Source: Pseudomonadota bacterium
GTDB taxonomy: Bacteria > Pseudomonadota > Alphaproteobacteria > SP197
Assembly: GCA_027592745.1 (NCBI GenBank)
Contig: JAQCLG010000009.1
Span: forward strand, 1-47,876
Direction of reading: 5' to 3'
DNA length: 47,876 nt
The translations under genes and the position numbers were made by a program. Numbering within the stretch: the stretch's first letter is position 1; every line of letters begins with the position of its first letter. This document shows, piece by piece, positions 1 through 7,630 of this stretch. The notes below the pieces were generated by a model. That model saw only the letters and a list, made by a program, of their open reading frames with translations, did not search any database and was not told where the DNA came from.

Positions 1-134
1 CAGCGCCCCGCCGGCGTGCCGCCATCGCCTTCCTTCTTGTCGGCGACGATGCCGCCGGCCCCAAGGACGCAGGCAAAGGTCCTGCCCTTGAAGCTGCAGT
101 GCCCGTCGGCCGTGACGACGAGATCGGCCGCCAT
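1..134 (-). CDS. L,D-transpeptidase (YkuD-type) family protein, N-terminal fragment cut by the window edge
   Basis: Reading the minus strand from the ATG at 134..132 gives 44 codons that stay open to the window edge. The visible part runs from MAADLVVTADGH through a phenylalanine- and cysteine-bearing strand to ADKKEGDGGTPAGR. That last segment resembles the D-K-x-E-G-D-G-x-T-P-x-G start of YkuD-like L,D-transpeptidases common in alphaproteobacteria; the family crosslinks peptidoglycan or anchors proteins to it. The catalytic HxxG-SxGC motif would lie outside the window, so activity cannot be judged. The start lies four bases after the stop of the LonB-like protease gene, so the two are probably co-transcribed, with this gene second. 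No signal peptide is visible, as is usual for this subfamily. The assignment rests on a short N-terminus. Confidence 0.7.
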   Translation of the reverse strand, partial: MAADLVVTADGHCSFKGRTFACVLGAGGIVADKKEGDGGTPAGR

Positions 135-138
135 GGCC

Positions 139-2550
139 TCAGCCTTCGCCGATCTGCTGGCGGCGGTTGTAGCCGCGCTCGGTCAGGGCCCGGTCGAAGG
201 CCTCAAGCTGGGCGACCGCACGTCCGAAGATGCTGCCCTCGGGATAACGCCCCTCGGCGTCGGGTTCGCCCGCCGGCAGGCCGGTCAGCAGTTCGAGCGC
301 CTCGGCGGCCGTCGTCACGCTCCAGACGTGGTACCTGCCGGCCGCCACGGCATCGACGATCTCCTGTTTCATCACCAGATGGCGTTCGTTGGCCGCGGGC
401 ACGATGGCGCCCTGTTCCCCCGTCAGCCCGGCTTCCTTGCAGACGCGGAAGTGGCCCTCGATCTTGTTGTGGGCGCCGCCGATCGCCTGGACCTGGCCGG
501 CCTGGTTGAGCGAGCCGGTCATGGCGATGTCCTGGCGGATCGGCACGTCGGCGAGCGAGGAAATGATGGCGCAGACCTCGGCGAGCGAGGCCGAATCGCC
601 TTCGACGCCGCCATAGGACTGCTCGAAGGTGAGTGAACAGGAAAAGGACAGGGGCAGGCGGCGCGAGAACAGGCCGTTGAGGTAACCCTCGACGATCATC
701 GTGCCTTTCTGCTGGATCGGCCCGCCCATGGCGACCCGCCGTTCGATGTTCACCACGCCGTAGGCGCCCGCGAAGGTGCGCGCGGTGATGCGGCTGGGCA
801 GGCCGAAGACGTGGTCGCCGGTGTCGAGCACGACCAGGCCGTTGACCTGGCCGATGACCGAACCGGTGGTGTCGATCATCACCGTGCCGTGGCGGATGTA
901 TTCCTGGCTGCGTTCCTCGGCCAGTCCGTTGCGCCGGCGCCGCTCGACGATCGCCTTCTCGACGCAGGCGCGCGTGATCGTCTTCTGGCCCGACAGTTCG
1001 CCGGCCTCGGTCAGCAGGTCCTCGATCAGCTCGAAGCGCGAGGAGAGCTTGTGGCGGTCGGCGGCCCAGCGCGAGGCATGCCCCAGCAGGTAGTCGATCG
1101 CATCGGCCTCGCAATGGCGGCCGAGCCTGATCGCGGTCTTCTGGATCAGGCGGGCAAACAGCGCGATGTCGGCGGGATCCGTCGGCACCGTCGCCTCGAT
1201 CTCGGCCTTGACCTTGAAATAGGTCCGGAAGTCGGGATCGGCATCGAGGAAGACGTGGTACCAGCGGGGCGAGCCGACCAGCACGACCTTGACGTCGAGC
1301 GGGATCGCCTTGGGCTTGGGCGTGCCGGTCAGGGGCACGCCGCCATAGCGGTGCAGTTCCTCGATGCGCAGCTCGCGGTCGCGCAGGGCGCCCTTCAGGA
1401 AGTGCCAGGACACCGGCTGGGCCGCCAGGGCATCGGCGCGCAGCACCAGGACGCCGCCATTGGCCCGGTGCAGGGCGCCGCCACGGATCATGGTGAAATC
1501 GGTATCGAGCGTGCCCGAGATCGGCCGGTACTCGATGGTGCCAAAGAGGTTCTCGTAGGTCGGATTGGGCTCGACCACAACATTGGGATGCTGCGTGTCG
1601 CCATTGTCGACCAGCAGGTTGACGCTGTAGCGCCGGGTCAGTTCGTTGGGCGTGTCAAGGGCCATTTCCGGACCCTGCTGCTGCTCCTGCTGCACCTGCT
1701 GCTGGAAGAGATGCAGGTTCTCCAGGATGTCGGTGCGCAGTTCGACCAGCCAGCGGGTCAGGCCCTGATGGCTGGCGTATTTCGTCTCCAGCTCGGAAAG
1801 CAGCGTGCCGGTGGTCTCGTCGGCGAGCTGGCGGTTGGCTTCGCGCACGCTGCGCATCAGTTCCAGTTCGGCGCGGCGCGCGGTGGCGCGCATCTCAGTC
1901 ATCGCCGGGGAGAGCGCCTCGATCGATTTCTCCAGCGCCTGGCGCCGGGCATCGGGCAGGGCCATCAGGTCTTCCTGGCTCAGCGGCTTGCCGTCCTCGC
2001 CAAGCACGACCAGCGAGAGGCCCTGGGGGCCCGACCAGACATCCAGGCCCTGGGCGCGGGCAAGCTGGCGCAGCTGGCCGTAGGAGGCATCGAGCTGGGT
2101 CTTGGTCTTCTCCTGCAGGCTGCGCACTTCCTCGTGGTAGGCGTCCGAGGTGAAGGCACGCCGCAGCGCATCGGTCAGCGCCGGCACCAGTTCGGCCATG
2201 TCGTCGCGGAAGGCGCGGCCCTTGCCCGCGGGCAGGCCGACCGGACGCGGCTTGTGCGGCCGGCGGAAGTTGTTGAGGTAGATCCAGTCCTGGGAGGGCG
2301 GCCTGCCCGCGACATGGTCGTCGAGAAAGCCGCGGGCGGCATCCATGCGGCCCGACCGGTCCTCACCCAGGACGAAGATGTTGTAGCCGATGTCGCGCAA
2401 CGGTAGGGCGAAGTCGAGCGCCTCGCGTGCGCGGGCATGCGAGGAGAGATCGAAGAGGCGGACGCCGTCGGCGCTTTCGGGCGCGGCATCGAAACTGCCG
2501 AGGAAGGAAGGTTTGCCGACGACGTCGGCGGCGAGCGGCTTGGCGGTCAT
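139..2550 (-). CDS. LonB-like ATP-dependent protease (AAA_32 plus S16 peptidase domain)
   Basis: This 803-residue protein belongs to the Lon-related proteases that have an N-terminal domain with a long coiled-coil-rich insertion and a C-terminal S16 serine protease domain. The catalytic dyad is clear: Ser653 in GDSASLAE and Lys696 in IGGAHNKIEG. They are 43 residues apart, the same spacing as Ser679/Lys722 of E. coli Lon. The N-terminal nucleotide-binding loop reads VLGEDRSGRMDA, which departs from GxxGxGKT as is common in this subfamily. The glutamine-rich stretch FQQQVQQEQQQ near residue 285 lies in the insertion. I chose ATG 2550 (MTAKPLAADVV); a TTG at 2562 would add four residues. It is followed four bases later by the L,D-transpeptidase gene and is cytoplasmic. 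The substrate is unknown; the family acts in protein quality control. Confidence 0.88.
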   Translation of the reverse strand: MTAKPLAADVVGKPSFLGSFDAAPESADGVRLFDLSSHARAREALDFALPLRDIGYNIFVLGEDRSGRMDAARGFLDDHVAGRPPSQDWIYLNNFRRPHKPRPVGLPAGKGRAFRDDMAELVPALTDALRRAFTSDAYHEEVRSLQEKTKTQLDASYGQLRQLARAQGLDVWSGPQGLSLVVLGEDGKPLSQEDLMALPDARRQALEKSIEALSPAMTEMRATARRAELELMRSVREANRQLADETTGTLLSELETKYASHQGLTRWLVELRTDILENLHLFQQQVQQEQQQGPEMALDTPNELTRRYSVNLLVDNGDTQHPNVVVEPNPTYENLFGTIEYRPISGTLDTDFTMIRGGALHRANGGVLVLRADALAAQPVSWHFLKGALRDRELRIEELHRYGGVPLTGTPKPKAIPLDVKVVLVGSPRWYHVFLDADPDFRTYFKVKAEIEATVPTDPADIALFARLIQKTAIRLGRHCEADAIDYLLGHASRWAADRHKLSSRFELIEDLLTEAGELSGQKTITRACVEKAIVERRRRNGLAEERSQEYIRHGTVMIDTTGSVIGQVNGLVVLDTGDHVFGLPSRITARTFAGAYGVVNIERRVAMGGPIQQKGTMIVEGYLNGLFSRRLPLSFSCSLTFEQSYGGVEGDSASLAEVCAIISSLADVPIRQDIAMTGSLNQAGQVQAIGGAHNKIEGHFRVCKEAGLTGEQGAIVPAANERHLVMKQEIVDAVAAGRYHVWSVTTAAEALELLTGLPAGEPDAEGRYPEGSIFGRAVAQLEAFDRALTERGYNRRQQIGEG

Positions 2551-2611
2551 GACTTCTCGCAACAGGGAAGCGACAGCCTAGAGCAAGTTCGCCATCAAAT
2601 GCAGCCGCTTC

Positions 2612-2641
2612 GGCGCGGGAGGGAGGGGCCCCGCCCGCGCC
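2612..2641 (-). terminator. GC-rich hairpin between the PRC-barrel remnant and the LonB-like gene
   Basis: GGCGCGGG at 2612-2619 is the perfect reverse complement of CCCGCGCC at 2634-2641, with a G/C-rich 14-base loop that can pair further. It lies just downstream of the PRC-barrel stop on the minus strand and about 60 bases before the protease start. There is no clear T-run, so it may be an intrinsic terminator of weak type or an mRNA-stabilising end. Confidence 0.35.
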
Positions 2642-2648
2642 GCCGGGC

Positions 2649-3023
2649 TCACATCCAGTAGGGCGTGGCGCGGTAGTAGTCGTGGACCTCGCGGCCCCAG
2701 GCCTGGTCGGCCCAGTCGACCCGCTCGTCGGCGGCCACGCGCGGCACCTTTTCCAGCGTCTCCTTGTCGAGATCGACGACATAACCGCTCTCGGCGGTGT
2801 CGTAGTCGAGCACCGACCAGGGCAGGGGATACAGGTCCGATCCGATGCCCAGGAAACCGCCGAAGGACATGACGGCATAGGCGACCTTGCCGCTCTTCTT
2901 GTCGATCATCACGGTCTTGACGCTGCCCAGCTTGTCGCCGCCGCGGTTGTAGACCGTGGTGCCCTAGACCTTGTCGGCCGAGATCAGGCTGCTGGTTTCG
3001 TCGTCGGCAATGTGGTTGGCCTT
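2649..3023 (-). pseudogene. PRC-barrel domain protein, apparently decayed (start codon lost, in-frame TAG)
   Basis: The minus strand encodes a typical small alphaproteobacterial PRC-barrel protein of about 124 residues: a short lead with ADDETSSLISADKV, then GTTVYNRGGDKLGSVK, VAYAVMSFGGFLGIG, and a C-terminus ending RATPYWM. Two defects interrupt it. First, the AAGGAG at 3036..3031 is followed seven bases later by AAG (3023..3021), where an ATG would begin the protein as M-A-N-H-I-A. Second, the codon after SADKV is TAG (2966..2964), where related proteins usually have Glu (GAG). A product starting at GTG 2912 would hold only 87 residues and lack the first strands of the barrel. I therefore call it a pseudogene, though two base errors in the assembly would give the same picture. 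The PRC domain usually acts as a small RNA- or protein-binding fold. Confidence 0.7.
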
Positions 3024-3062
3024 GCTTGAACTCCTTGTTGTTGTTCTTTTGGGTAGCCGGTC

Positions 3063-3085
3063 CTGCAGGCGGCCACCGCCTGCAG
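3063..3085. promoter_or_regulatory. Perfect 10-bp hairpin with a 3-base loop in the divergent intergenic region
   Basis: CTGCAGGCGG at 3063-3072 and CCGCCTGCAG at 3076-3085 are perfect reverse complements around CCA. It lies 40-60 bases upstream of the PRC-barrel Shine-Dalgarno on the minus strand, so it would sit in that gene's 5' leader, or end a transcript entering from either side. No T-run follows on either strand. Confidence 0.45.
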
Positions 3086-3183
3086 TGGAGTCAACACACC
3101 CGGGGCATCCGCGTTGCACCGGCCGGCTCCCTGGGGACAAAGAAGAAACATCCGGCCGCATGGAACCCACCCATCATCACGGT

Positions 3184-3204
3184 CGATCACAAACCGCGTG
3201 ATCG
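3184..3204. promoter_or_regulatory. Perfect 7-bp inverted repeat, candidate operator
   Basis: CGATCAC at 3184-3190 and GTGATCG at 3198-3204 flank seven bases. The centre-to-centre distance of 14 bases suits a dimeric DNA-binding protein. It lies about 90 bases upstream of the response regulator start and between it and the PRC-barrel remnant. Which regulator binds is unknown. Confidence 0.35.
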
Positions 3205-3215
3205 CCGGCAGGCGA

Positions 3216-3231
3216 CCTGCTGCAGAGCAGG
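3216..3231. promoter_or_regulatory. Palindrome CCTGCT-GCAG-AGCAGG upstream of the response regulator
   Basis: The arms 3216-3221 and 3226-3231 are perfect reverse complements, and the whole 16 bases is nearly symmetric. The stretch TATATAAG, the most AT-rich spot in the region and a plausible -10 zone, follows within 20 bases. The position suits an operator or autoregulatory site of the gene at 3293. Confidence 0.3.
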
Positions 3232-3292
3232 ATCGGCTTCCTATATAAGGGGGACATGCGGGCCGCGCCCCGCACCGCGCCGAGGGGGTACC

Positions 3293-3979
3293 ATGCCGGG
3301 CCGTTCCATCCTGATTGTCGACGACGACACGGCGCTGCGCCATTCCCTGGCCGAGCAGCTCCATCTGCATGAGGAGTTCGACGTCACCGAATGCGGTCTG
3401 GCGGGCGACGCCATCGCCAGGGCGCGCGAGGAACGCTACGACCTCGTGCTGCTCGACGTCGGCCTGCCCGACATGGACGGGCGCGAGGCCTGCCGCCTGA
3501 TGCGCCGGGCCGGCCTGAAGATGCCGATCATCATGCTGACCGCCGCCGACGGCGAGGCCGACACCATCCTGGGCCTGGAATCGGGCGCCAACGACTATGT
3601 CACCAAGCCGTTCCGCCTGGGCGTCCTGCTTGCCCGCGTGCGCGCCCAGTTGCGCCAGCACGAGCAGAGCGAGGACGCCGTCTTCAACATCGGGCCCTAC
3701 AGCTTCCGCCCCGCGGCCAAGCTGATGGTCCACGACGAGACGGGCAAGAAGGTGCGCCTGACCGAAAAGGAAGCCTCGATCCTCAAGTTTCTCTGCCGGG
3801 CGGGCAACAAGGCGGTCAGCCGCGAGGTCCTGCTCGACCAGGTCTGGGGCTACAACGCCGGCGTGGCGACCCATACCCTGGAAACCCACATCTACCGCCT
3901 GCGCCAGAAGATCGAGAGCGATCCGGGCGAGGCGAGCCTCCTGCTCACCGAACCCGGCGGCTACCGGCTGAACCCCTGA
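3293..3979 (+). CDS. OmpR-type response regulator
   Basis: The 228-residue protein has a receiver domain with acidic pocket D10-D11-D12, the phospho-acceptor Asp55 in LLDVGLPD and Lys105 in YVTKPF. A winged-helix output domain of Trans_reg_C type follows, with LTEKEASILKFL, a recognition helix around VATHTLETHIYRLRQKI, and the terminal wing hairpin LTEPGGYRLNP. I chose ATG 3293 because GAGGGGG stands just before it and the receiver begins at once (MPGRSILIVDDD); the upstream extension of the frame is low-complexity. No histidine kinase is adjacent, so it is an orphan regulator here. The palindromes upstream may be its own binding sites. The recognition helix is unusually rich in Thr and His. 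The target genes are unknown. Confidence 0.9.
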   Translation: MPGRSILIVDDDTALRHSLAEQLHLHEEFDVTECGLAGDAIARAREERYDLVLLDVGLPDMDGREACRLMRRAGLKMPIIMLTAADGEADTILGLESGANDYVTKPFRLGVLLARVRAQLRQHEQSEDAVFNIGPYSFRPAAKLMVHDETGKKVRLTEKEASILKFLCRAGNKAVSREVLLDQVWGYNAGVATHTLETHIYRLRQKIESDPGEASLLLTEPGGYRLNP

Positions 3980-3986
3980 ACGGCGT

Positions 3987-4862
3987 TCACAGGCCCAGCC
4001 TTGCGATCAGGCGTCGGGCTTCCCCGGCGTTCCAGGCGGCCTCCTGGGTTTCGCCGATGCGCCGGCAGATAACGATGCCGATCAGCGCGTTGTGCAGGCC
4101 GACCAGATCGAGCCGGCGGTCGTCGAGAGAGAAGCCCGCCGCAGATTCGTAGGCCGCACGTACCGGGGCCAGGACCTCGGGCAGCATTACCAGGTGGCAG
4201 AACTCCGCTTCGCGCCAGTCCTGCCGGGCCTCGGCCCAGTCGATCAGGCCGACCAGATCGCCCCGCTTGTCCACCAGGATGTTGGTGCTGTTGATGTCGC
4301 CGTGGTTGGCGACCGTGGCGCCCCCCTCGAGAGACGTCAGGCTTTCGGCTATGGCGGCGATGGCCCCGGGGCCGGCGATGTCGGCGACCCGGGGTGCCAG
4401 TTCTTCCAGCATCGCCAGGTCGACCCCGGCGCGGCTGTCGGCGAAACCCTCTGCCATGGCGCAGGCATGGAGAGCCGCCAGCGCCTCGCCCAGTTGCCCC
4501 GCCAGGCGGCCGGCCGGTGCGGCCGCCAGCGCAGCCAGGCTGTCGTCGTCCAGGGCATGGCCTGAAAGCCGGGTCATGCGCAGGAACGCCCGGCAACCGG
4601 TTGCGGCCTCGTCCAGCCAGCCGGCATCGACCAGGCGCGGCACGGCAAAGGGCAGGTCCAGGCCTTCCAGGGCGCGCAGGGTGGCACGTTCGTTGTCCCA
4701 GAGCTCCTCGGCCTCGCCTAGGCCACCCCCCTGGCGCAGCAGTTTGATCACCGTACCGTCGCCGGCGTCATGGACCTGGCCCCAGACACCTTCGCCCAGC
4801 AGCACCACGTCGGCGGGATCGATACCGGGTGCGGCCAGCGCGAGGGACTTCGCCAGGTTCAT
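3987..4862 (-). CDS. Aminoglycoside phosphotransferase (APH)-fold kinase family protein
   Basis: This 291-residue protein has the phosphotransferase fold. An N-lobe with GEGVWGQVHDAGDGTVIK (conserved Lys at residue 40) precedes the catalytic loop NHGDINSTNIL: Asp189 is the likely base and Asn194 a metal ligand. LIDWAEA follows, with Asp208 as the second metal ligand. The usual His after HGD-hydrophobic is Asn here, which is common among non-antibiotic members. Such proteins phosphorylate small alcohols, sugars or choline-like compounds as often as aminoglycosides, so I do not call resistance. Its ATG overlaps the stop of the MFS gene by ATGA, so it is the third gene of a pyrE-MFS-kinase operon. 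A transporter-plus-kinase pair suggests uptake and trapping of a small substrate. The stop lies eight bases from the stop of the convergent response regulator. Confidence 0.75.
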   Translation of the reverse strand: MNLAKSLALAAPGIDPADVVLLGEGVWGQVHDAGDGTVIKLLRQGGGLGEAEELWDNERATLRALEGLDLPFAVPRLVDAGWLDEAATGCRAFLRMTRLSGHALDDDSLAALAAAPAGRLAGQLGEALAALHACAMAEGFADSRAGVDLAMLEELAPRVADIAGPGAIAAIAESLTSLEGGATVANHGDINSTNILVDKRGDLVGLIDWAEARQDWREAEFCHLVMLPEVLAPVRAAYESAAGFSLDDRRLDLVGLHNALIGIVICRRIGETQEAAWNAGEARRLIARLGL

Positions 4863-6034
4863 CGCCGCTGCGCCAGATGGGCCATGAGACCGCCGCCCAG
4901 CGCGGCGACCAGGGTGATGGCGCCGAAGACCGGCCCCATCAGCTCCCAGCCGCCCATGCCGATGATCCAGCCCGCCGCCGGCGGTGCCCCAAGGATGCCG
5001 AGGTTGCGCCCCGCCATCAGCGGTGCAAAGGCCGCCGGACTGACCCGCTGCGCCCCCAGCACCCGCGGCGGCAGGGCAAAGAGCAGGGTGGGCGTGACGC
5101 CGCATGCCAGGCCGAAGAAGGCGATCGCGACGAGACCGGGACCAGGGGGCAGGGCATCGGCAAAGAGCCACACCGGCACCTGGGAGAGGGTGGCGGCAAC
5201 GAACAAGCCGCCGTAGCGGACATGGCGCGCGAGCCAGCCGGTGAGCAGGCAGCTGATCGCCACACCCATGACCGGCACGAGGTTGAGCACGGCCGCGTTT
5301 TCGGGCGCGACGCCGCGGTCGACGAAATGGTCGGGCAGCCAGGTCATGAAGGCGATGTACTGGCCCGACCAGAGCCCGAAGGTGACCGCTCCGACCCAGA
5401 GTGCGGCGCGCTCGCGCCGGCTCCAGCGGGCCGCTCCGCCCGAGGCGATGGCGCTCATGGCCTCACGCACGCTGTCGCGGCGCACGACCAGCCAGAAGGC
5501 AAGTAGGGCAACGAGAGCCAGGGAGAGCCACCACAGCGCCTGCCAGCCGGCATCGGCGAGGGTGAAGCGGGCGGCGACCAGAGCTGTGATCTGGCCGACC
5601 GGCACCCAGACCGCCGCGACGCCGGCAACGAAGGAATGATGGCGTTCGGCGGCGCTGCGAATCGAGATCACCGGACCGGCAATGCCCAGGACGGCATAAC
5701 CGACGCCTTCGACACCGCGGGCGACCAGAACCAGGGCGCCGCTGTTGGGCCACAGCAGCGTCGCCAGGTTGCCCGCGACGAAACAGCCCAGAGCCGCCGC
5801 CAGGGTCGTCCAGGGGCGGCGCGCGAGCAGGCCGCCGGCCAGCAGGGAAAACACCAGGGCGGCGACGGCATAGACCGACATCATCGCCCCGGCCAGGACG
5901 CGGCCGTAGCCGTATTCGGCGATCAGCAGCGGCAGGGCCGGCGCCAGCTTGAGCATCTGGAAGGCGGCCAGGGAGGCGACCGCAAGCCCCAGGCCGACAC
6001 CGGCCCAGTCCGTCCGGCTGCGCGGGGCGTCCAC
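4859..6034 (-). CDS. Major facilitator superfamily transporter
   Basis: About 391 residues form 12 predicted hydrophobic segments in two halves with a central basic loop (VVRRDSVREAMS and RWSRRERAA). This suits an MFS carrier of the CynX/NarK-like size class. The loop between helices 2 and 3 reads LLARRPWTTLAAALGCF, a weak version of the MFS G-x-x-x-D-R-x-G-R-R motif without the Asp. I chose GTG 6034, five bases after the pyrE stop, since there is no ATG nearby and the hydrophobic N-helix (VGLGLAVASLAAF) begins soon after. No good Shine-Dalgarno stands before it, so translational coupling to pyrE is likely. The downstream kinase-fold gene overlaps it by four bases. The substrate is unknown. 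Confidence 0.8.
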   Translation of the reverse strand: MDAPRSRTDWAGVGLGLAVASLAAFQMLKLAPALPLLIAEYGYGRVLAGAMMSVYAVAALVFSLLAGGLLARRPWTTLAAALGCFVAGNLATLLWPNSGALVLVARGVEGVGYAVLGIAGPVISIRSAAERHHSFVAGVAAVWVPVGQITALVAARFTLADAGWQALWWLSLALVALLAFWLVVRRDSVREAMSAIASGGAARWSRRERAALWVGAVTFGLWSGQYIAFMTWLPDHFVDRGVAPENAAVLNLVPVMGVAISCLLTGWLARHVRYGGLFVAATLSQVPVWLFADALPPGPGLVAIAFFGLACGVTPTLLFALPPRVLGAQRVSPAAFAPLMAGRNLGILGAPPAAGWIIGMGGWELMGPVFGAITLVAALGGGLMAHLAQRR

Positions 6035-6039
6035 CCGGT

Positions 6040-6594
6040 TCAGGCGGCGGTGATGTCGGAGAGGGTCACCAGCGCCTCGAAGGGGATCCCCTCGGCCTTG
6101 TAGAGATCGGCGCCGCCCTGCTGGCGGTCGACCACCGTGATGACCTTGGCGACGCTGCAGCCCTCGGCACGGACCGCCTCGACCGCGGCCATGGTCGAAC
6201 GGCCGCTGGTCATGGTGTCCTCGATCAGAACGACCCTGTCGCCGGCCTCGAGCTGGCCCTCGATCTGGCGTTGGGTGCCCCGCGTCTTGGCCTTGTCGCG
6301 CACGTAGAAGCCGCGCAGGGGGGCGCCTTTCTCCTGGCTGCGCAGCACGACGCAAGCGACCGGCGGAATCGCCGCGGTCGCCATGCCGCCGACTGCGACG
6401 GCGCCGGCCGTACGGCAGCGCTCGAACAGCAGCTCGGCGATCACGTCGGCACCCTCGGGATGCATGGTGACGCGCCGCAGGTCGATGTAGACGCTGGCGC
6501 GCGCACCCGAGGCGAGTTCGAAGTCACCGCCCTCGATCAGGGCGTGTTCGCGGATCAGGGCAAGCAGGCGGTCGGTGCTGGCGTGTTCGGACAT
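6040..6594 (-). CDS. pyrE: Orotate phosphoribosyltransferase
   Basis: The 184-residue protein catalyses orotate plus PRPP to orotidine 5'-phosphate, step five of pyrimidine synthesis, in the cytoplasm. The PRPP-binding signature VVLIEDTMTSGRST occupies residues 121-134. FELASGARASVYIDLRRV near residue 25 is the family's N-terminal substrate region, and GFYVRDKAKTRGTQRQIEG is the flexible catalytic loop, here with Lys101 and Lys103. The length is close to bacterial PyrE (about 185-215). ATG 6594 has GGGAG seven bases upstream. It leads an operon with the MFS and kinase-fold genes and is divergent from the metallo-beta-lactamase-fold gene, with 164 bases between them. Confidence 0.92.
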   Translation of the reverse strand: MSEHASTDRLLALIREHALIEGGDFELASGARASVYIDLRRVTMHPEGADVIAELLFERCRTAGAVAVGGMATAAIPPVACVVLRSQEKGAPLRGFYVRDKAKTRGTQRQIEGQLEAGDRVVLIEDTMTSGRSTMAAVEAVRAEGCSVAKVITVVDRQQGGADLYKAEGIPFEALVTLSDITAA

Positions 6595-6758
6595 GGCGTT
6601 CTCCCTATCGATCCTCCGGAGGCGCCGATCACGGGATCGTGAACGAGGCCGGCCTGGGGATGGCTTGCAGCGCGGGCCCCGGTATAACCTCGCCCCATGG
6701 TCGTGGGCGAGCGGCAATCGCGCAGGTCCATGCACACCCATGGGGCCAGGGAGGATTC

Positions 6759-7589
6759 TTGGGCCAGGACGCCGACTTCTCGCTGCGCTTCTGGGGCGTT
6801 CGCGGCAGCATCGCCTGCCCCGGACCCGCAACCGTGCGTTACGGTGGCAACACCTCCTGCCTGGAGGTGCGCTGCGGCGCGTATCTGCTGATCCTCGACG
6901 CCGGGACCGGGCTGCGCGGCCTCGACCAGGCGCTGGGCGGAGCAGCGGTCGACGCCGACCTGCTGATGACCCACACCCACCTCGACCATGTCTGCGGCTG
7001 GCCCTTCTTCAGCGCCCTGACCCGACCCGAGACGCGCCTGACCGCCTGGTCGGGCCATCTCAAGGCGCCCCACACCCTTGAAAGCGTGCTCGACCGCTTC
7101 CTGCGCGATCCCGTGACGCCGGTCCGGCGTGAAACCCTGAAGGCGACGATCGCCTGGAAGAACTTCACCATGGGCGACACCCTGGAGCCGCGCCCTGGCG
7201 TCACCGTGCGCACCGCACCGCTCAACCATCCCAACGGTGCCACCGGCTACCGCATCGAATTCGGCGGGCGCTCGATCTGCTACGTCACCGACACCGAACA
7301 TGTGCCGGACGAGCCCGACCGCAACGTGCTCGAGTTGATCGCCGGCGCCGACATCGTCGTCTATGACGCGACCTACACCGATGCGGAGTTCCCGAAATTC
7401 GTCACCTGGGGCCATTCGACCTGGCAGGAGGGCGTGCGCCTGTGCGATGCGGCAGGCGTCGGGACCTATGTCGTGTTCCACCACGACCCCTCCCATGACG
7501 ACACCACCATGGACGCGATCGTGGCCGAGCTCGAGGCCATGCGGCCGGGTTCCCTGGTCGCCCGCGAAGGCATGGTGCTGACCCCCTGA
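6759..7589 (+). CDS. MBL-fold metallohydrolase
   Basis: About 276 residues of the metallo-beta-lactamase fold, in the group that begins FWGVRGSIACPGP and has VRYGGNTSCLEV. Metal ligands are visible: His72, His74, Asp76 and His77 in THTHLDH, a later His in LNHPNGATGYRIE, Asp in CYVTDTEH, and His in VFHHDPSHDD. The product is probably a phosphodiesterase or RNase Z/PhnP-like hydrolase of unknown substrate. This subfamily is often annotated near regulatory genes. I chose TTG 6759, because AGGGAGG at 6748-6754 stands four bases before it and the conserved part starts within six residues; no ATG is as well placed. The next gene, a methyltransferase, follows after 41 bases on the same strand, so a short operon is possible. 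Confidence 0.8.
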   Translation: MGQDADFSLRFWGVRGSIACPGPATVRYGGNTSCLEVRCGAYLLILDAGTGLRGLDQALGGAAVDADLLMTHTHLDHVCGWPFFSALTRPETRLTAWSGHLKAPHTLESVLDRFLRDPVTPVRRETLKATIAWKNFTMGDTLEPRPGVTVRTAPLNHPNGATGYRIEFGGRSICYVTDTEHVPDEPDRNVLELIAGADIVVYDATYTDAEFPKFVTWGHSTWQEGVRLCDAAGVGTYVVFHHDPSHDDTTMDAIVAELEAMRPGSLVAREGMVLTP

Positions 7590-7630
7590 AGACCCCTCGC
7601 CCCGTTCGTCCGGGGGTGCCATAAGGCGCC

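Noticed and set aside
3987-4862. Antibiotic resistance gene (aminoglycoside phosphotransferase)
   Set aside because: The fold motifs are present, but the operon with pyrE and an MFS carrier and the altered HGD-loop point to a metabolic kinase. Nothing indicates resistance.
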